A stretch of 9,852 nt of DNA. Origin: an uncultured Clostridia bacterium (GTDB taxonomy: Bacteria > Bacillota > Clostridia > Oscillospirales > Acutalibacteraceae). This document shows positions 7,108 to 9,852 of this stretch, in pieces. The translations under genes were made by a program, and so were the position numbers. The stretch covers positions 1 to 9,852 of the forward strand of contig CALWMQ010000161.1 in the NCBI GenBank assembly GCA_944382025.1. Direction: 5' to 3'. Each line of letters starts with the position of its first letter. Positions within the stretch are counted from its first letter, which is position 1. The notes below the pieces were generated by a model. It worked only from the letters and a program-made list of their open reading frames with translations. It did not search any database and had not been told where the DNA came from.

Positions 7108-8711
7108 GCATACAAATACTGGACTGTACCCTGCGGGACGGAGGCTATGTCAATGACTGGAGGTTTGGACGTAAAACCATTGTGTCCATCTTGAACAAGC
7201 TGGAAAACGCCCGGATAGATATTGTCGAATGCGGGTTCCTTACCCGGATGGTACAGGACCGGGATTGTTCCCTGTTCAGCAGTATCGAAGACGTTGGGGA
7301 AGTTCTCCCAAAGGGGGAACGGAAGGCCATGTATGTGGCGATGATTGCCATTGGAGAAAAGGAACTGCACCCCTCCCAGCTGATTCCCTGCGACGGGAAA
7401 AGCATCCAGGGGATCCGGCTCACTTTCCATAAGGAAGAGATCGAGCAGGCTTTTGAGTGGGCCAGGATCATTATGGACAAGGGCTATAAGGTGTTTATGC
7501 AGCCGGTTGGCACAGTTTTTTACAGCGATATAGAACTGCTCCAGCTGGTGGAACGGATCAACGGGCTGCACCCCTATGCTTTTTATATAGTAGACACCTT
7601 AGGCAGTATGTACCGCAATGAGGTATCTCACCGGTTTTACCTGATTGATGAAAATATGGATCCGGATATCCACTTAGGGTTCCATGGGCATAACAACCTG
7701 CAGCTGGCGTTCTCCAACGCCCAGGTTTTAGGGAAAATCCAGACCAAACGAACTCTGATTCTGGATTCTACCGTGTTTGGAATGGGCAGAGGAGCCGGGA
7801 ACCTTCCTACGGAACTGATTACCCAGTATATCAACCGGAAAATCGCCTCCCGGTATGATGTGACCATGGTCATGGATATTTATGACGAATATATCGCGGC
7901 TATCCGGAAGGAGTTTGAATGGGGTTACGCGGTGCCGTACCATATTGCCGCCAGCAGCGTCTGTCATCCCAACTATGCCTCCTATCTTCTGAATAAGCAG
8001 ACCCTGACAATGAACGATATCAAACGGATCATTCACTCTATCCCGGAAGAATACCGGATTTTATATAACCAGTCCTTAATTGAACAGTTGTATATTCGGT
8101 TTCAAAGCCGGAAGATAGACGATGCGTTAGCCGTAAAGGAGATCACCAGCCTGCTGCAGGGAAAAACCATATTGGTACTGGCCCCGGGAAAAAGCCTCTG
8201 TTCCCATTTGGGGGAGATCCAGGAATTTATGCGGAAGGAGCAGCCGTTTGTGATATCGGTGAATTTTGTGGATCCGGAATATCAAATGGACGCCTGTTTT
8301 GTCAGTAACCATAAACGTATGGATGCGATTTCCCGGGAACTGGGGACTATGGAAGGAGTCAAACTCATTTTAACATCCAATATTCCGGCTGATGAATGTC
8401 CGGATTATCTTTATGTAGATTATGACCGTTATACCAATGGGGACGATCTGGTAGCGGATAACGCTGGCCTTATGTTGTTGGAGCTTTTAAGGCAGTGCGG
8501 AGCGGAAAGGGTGTATCTGGCGGGGTTTGACGGGTTCCAGCAGAACCAGAGTGACAATTACTACAGTGATGAATTGAGTTTCAGGGTCAATGAGGAAGAA
8601 ATCCAAGAAAGACAGGAACGGATTCGCCGGCAGTTGGGGCGCCTGGCAGATTCAATAGATATCCGTTTCCTGACCCCCTCCGCCTATGGGGAGGCATCCA
8701 ACCGCCCTTGA
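7104..8711 (+). CDS. DRE-TIM aldolase fused to a GT42/DUF115-like Rossmann domain
   Basis: 535 residues, GTG start with a GGAGAGGGGAGAG ribosome site (7082-7094). The N-terminal domain (about 3-275) is an HMGL-like DRE-TIM barrel: LDCTLRDGGY (6-15, Arg11/Asp12), the metal-binding HGHNN (194-198) and GMGRGAGNLPTE (226-237). It is closest in pattern to 4-hydroxy-2-oxovalerate aldolases, which make or split 4-hydroxy-2-oxo acids with pyruvate. The acetaldehyde dehydrogenase that partners the catabolic enzyme is absent in the window. After a helical linker, residues about 352-525 form a second domain: KTILVLAPGKSL (354-365), ISVNF (384-388) and AGLMLLELLRQ...RVYLAGFDGF (454-478) line up by eye with GT42 sialyltransferases of the CstII type and with DUF115/MptE-like proteins. 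No obvious counterpart of the CstII catalytic His is seen. The role inferred is synthesis of the acid activated by the upstream cytidylyltransferase. Last gene of the operon. Confidence 0.84.
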   Translation: MSIQILDCTLRDGGYVNDWRFGRKTIVSILNKLENARIDIVECGFLTRMVQDRDCSLFSSIEDVGEVLPKGERKAMYVAMIAIGEKELHPSQLIPCDGKSIQGIRLTFHKEEIEQAFEWARIIMDKGYKVFMQPVGTVFYSDIELLQLVERINGLHPYAFYIVDTLGSMYRNEVSHRFYLIDENMDPDIHLGFHGHNNLQLAFSNAQVLGKIQTKRTLILDSTVFGMGRGAGNLPTELITQYINRKIASRYDVTMVMDIYDEYIAAIRKEFEWGYAVPYHIAASSVCHPNYASYLLNKQTLTMNDIKRIIHSIPEEYRILYNQSLIEQLYIRFQSRKIDDALAVKEITSLLQGKTILVLAPGKSLCSHLGEIQEFMRKEQPFVISVNFVDPEYQMDACFVSNHKRMDAISRELGTMEGVKLILTSNIPADECPDYLYVDYDRYTNGDDLVADNAGLMLLELLRQCGAERVYLAGFDGFQQNQSDNYYSDELSFRVNEEEIQERQERIRRQLGRLADSIDIRFLTPSAYGEASNRP

Positions 8712-8786
8712 CGGGTCCAGCCGCTTTGGGGATATTGGTGCCTTGGGTGATGTGTTTTCTGAACGTTTTGGAAATTCAACTGTGCA
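8712..8786. other. Spacer between the aldolase stop and the terminator hairpin
   Basis: Seventy-five bases directly after the TGA of the aldolase gene. I see no ORF, promoter or strong repeat in it; it reads as 3' untranslated leader to the stem-loop that follows. Confidence 0.5.
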
Positions 8787-8818
8787 AATAAGGCAGCTGC
8801 GTAAGCGGCTGCCTTATT
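8787..8818 (+). terminator. Probable operon terminator: 14-bp stem-loop with GTAA loop
   Basis: AATAAGGCAGCTGC (8787-8800) pairs with GCGGCTGCCTTATT (8805-8818) around a GTAA loop: eleven perfect outer pairs, then one G-T and two further pairs. GTAA is a GNRA tetraloop, which stabilises RNA hairpins. It stands about 75 bases after the last gene of the operon. The 3' side is T-rich (CCTTATTGTATT) but has no continuous T run, and on the minus strand CCTTATTT follows, so it may serve both the operon and the convergent amidase gene. Confidence 0.66.
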
Positions 8819-9080
8819 GTATTAACAAGCCCGATCAGACATAAAGTTTTTTCAAAATGCGATGTCCGAAAGTACCCGAGGGGCGGGAAACAGCGGACAG
8901 GGGTTGGCACCGCGGTCAAAACCGGCAGCCGCCAAGGCGGCGCAGATTGGATTTGGGTACCGCAAGAGGAGGTGGGATTCAGGGGCAAGTCCCCCCGTCA
9001 TCCTCCGCAGAGGACGAAATCTCTTTTCTCTAAAAATACGATTATTCTATGGAAACGGATACTGGCTGGAAACAGAAGCT
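8819..9080. other. GC-rich non-coding stretch with small inverted repeats, possible interspersed repeat or structured RNA
   Basis: No gene is convincing here. Inverted repeats include GCCGCC-AA-GGCGGC (8928-8941), TTGGC (8904-8908) with GCCAA (8931-8935) enclosing CGGT-CAAA-ACCG (8913-8924), GGGG-CAAGT-CCCC (8982-8994 region) inside GGAGG (8968-8972) and CCTCC (9002-9006), and TCCTC-CGCA-GAGGA (9001-9014). Short frames exist on both strands (8862-9125 plus, 8776-8988 minus) but their products are low-complexity, have no recognisable domain and overlap either the terminator or the amidase gene. The look, GC-rich pairings after a strong hairpin between convergent genes, suits a dispersed intergenic repeat; this is inference. 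Confidence 0.35.
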
Positions 9081-9797
9081 TCAGTTTTTCTGTATAGCGG
9101 CCGCTACATCCTGCTTATATTGTAACCACGCATCGGGATGTTCCACATAATACAGAGGGCAGGCCTTGCCGGTAACATCGTAATGGCGGATCAAATGGGT
9201 TTCATCTAACTGGAACTGTTGGCACAGCCAGGCAGATAATTTAATGAGAGAAGCATAGGTCTTGTCAGTAAACTTGCCGTCCTTTTGGGGATGGCAGACC
9301 TCAATGGAGATGGTGTCAATGTTCCGGTCGTTGGTAGCGGAGGATATTTCGTCTAAAGGAATACATTGGATGATTTCCCCTTCCAGGCCGACCAGAAAAT
9401 GGGCGCTGACCTCCACACCGGGATTATTAAAATAATTGCGGTTTTGTTGTGCGGTGGTTCCGGGATTCCCAACATAGTGAATGGCCAGATCCCGAACCTC
9501 TTCCAAAGGCTTGCCCCGTCTGGCGGCGCCGTCCACATCAATGAATTGCTGGTCAATCCAACTGGGGATTTGGACCGACGCGGGATCGATACGGCTGGAA
9601 GTTTCAGGAATAGGGGAAGAGGATGGGGATACGGAAGAGGAAGGAGGGGGGGCAGGAGTGTCCCTGGTCAGAATATAGCCCAGAACGGCACCGAGTACAA
9701 TCACCATTGCCGCCGCGATAAGCAGCATCCTACGGCGATATTGGCGTCGTTTTCTCATGCGTATGCGTTGTTGACGTTTGTCCTCAATTGTATTCAC
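9081..9797 (-). CDS. Membrane-anchored N-acetylmuramoyl-L-alanine amidase (Amidase_2 family)
   Basis: 238 residues, predicted to cut the bond between N-acetylmuramic acid and L-alanine in peptidoglycan, outside the cell. The N-terminus is very basic (1-23, many Arg/Lys), followed by one transmembrane helix (about 24-42), then a Pro/Ser-rich linker (about 46-70), which gives an N-in, C-out anchor. The Amidase_2/T7-lysozyme-like domain covers about 80-235: zinc ligands His107 (LAIHYVG), His205 (RHYDVTG) and Cys213 (GKACP) are all present, with the typical SAHFLVGLEGEI (131-142) and ATND (154-157) segments. The catalytic site therefore looks intact. The start is GTG (complement of 9795-9797); an inner ATG at residue 14 would keep the membrane helix. 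It is convergent with the glycan operon and probably independent: a cell-wall remodelling or spore/germination role is possible but not shown. Confidence 0.9.
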   Translation of the reverse strand: MNTIEDKRQQRIRMRKRRQYRRRMLLIAAAMVIVLGAVLGYILTRDTPAPPPSSSVSPSSSPIPETSSRIDPASVQIPSWIDQQFIDVDGAARRGKPLEEVRDLAIHYVGNPGTTAQQNRNYFNNPGVEVSAHFLVGLEGEIIQCIPLDEISSATNDRNIDTISIEVCHPQKDGKFTDKTYASLIKLSAWLCQQFQLDETHLIRHYDVTGKACPLYYVEHPDAWLQYKQDVAAAIQKN

Positions 9798-9801
9798 AAA
9801 G

Positions 9802-9816
9802 CTCGCCTGCCTCTCC
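9802..9816 (-). promoter_or_regulatory. Ribosome binding region of the amidase gene
   Basis: Reading the minus strand, GGAGAGG (9816-9810) and AGGCGAG (9808-9802) precede the GTG start at 9797. The first is about 12 bases away, the second about 4, so one of them or both may serve. In-frame stops lie further upstream (for example TGA near 9840), so no longer start is available. I see no clear promoter in the remaining bases to the window end. Confidence 0.45.
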
Positions 9817-9852
9817 AGTGGTCGGATACAGTTTATTCAGTTTGTTTATTAT

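Noticed and set aside
7104..7930. Catabolic 4-hydroxy-2-oxovalerate aldolase of aromatic degradation
   Set aside because: The partner acetaldehyde dehydrogenase is absent, the protein has an extra C-terminal domain, and all neighbours are surface-glycan genes.
8776..8988. Minus-strand 70-residue frame over the terminator
   Set aside because: It reads through the terminator hairpin, has no domain and no convincing ribosome site; it may be chance translation of a repeat.
8862..9125. Plus-strand 87-residue frame after the operon
   Set aside because: No domain, low-complexity basic product, no clear ribosome site, and its 3' end runs antisense into the amidase gene.
1..9852. CRISPR array, tRNA, rRNA, transposase or prophage genes
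   Set aside because: No regularly spaced direct repeats, no tRNA or rRNA-like sequence and no transposase, integrase or phage protein was recognised on either strand.

Overview
The window looks like the chromosome of a Gram-positive, low-to-mid GC Firmicute, most likely a gut clostridium of the Oscillospiraceae/Ruminococcaceae type. This is inferred from strong GGAGG-type ribosome sites, tightly packed genes with both ATG and GTG starts, a cell-surface gene set without lipopolysaccharide core genes, and a membrane-anchored peptidoglycan amidase. The species cannot be named from the sequence.

Positions 1-8711 are one plus-strand operon for a cell-surface glycan. In order it holds: the 3' part of a polysaccharide-export ABC ATPase (1-539, Walker A outside the window); a large HAD-like protein of the COG5610 type (562-2562); two consecutive glycosyltransferases resembling bacterial sialyl/polysialyltransferases (2543-3526 and 3516-4610); a GT2 glycosyltransferase with a second, apparently degenerate GT32-like domain (4603-6345); a KdsB-like CMP-ulosonate cytidylyltransferase (6364-7107); and a pyruvate-type DRE-TIM aldolase fused to a Rossmann-like domain resembling GT42 sialyltransferases/DUF115 (7104-8711). 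Overlaps of 20, 11, 8 and 4 bp and gaps of 22 and 18 bp point to one translationally coupled transcript whose promoter lies upstream of the window.

Possible joint role (inference): the aldolase joins pyruvate to an aldehyde to give a 4-hydroxy-2-oxo acid, the cytidylyltransferase activates it as a CMP-sugar, the sialyltransferase-like enzymes transfer it into a glycan that the GT2 enzyme also extends, and the ABC transporter exports the product. No PEP-dependent synthase (KdsA or NeuB) is present in the window. A Gram-positive ulosonic-acid pathway that uses a DRE-TIM aldolase is the most interesting possibility here.

Positions 8712-9080 hold no convincing gene. They contain a 14-bp stem-loop with a GTAA loop, likely the operon's terminator, then a GC-rich stretch with several small inverted repeats that may be an interspersed repeat or a structured RNA. 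Positions 9081-9797 on the minus strand encode a membrane-anchored Amidase_2 N-acetylmuramoyl-L-alanine amidase, convergent with the operon. The last 55 bases hold its ribosome site.
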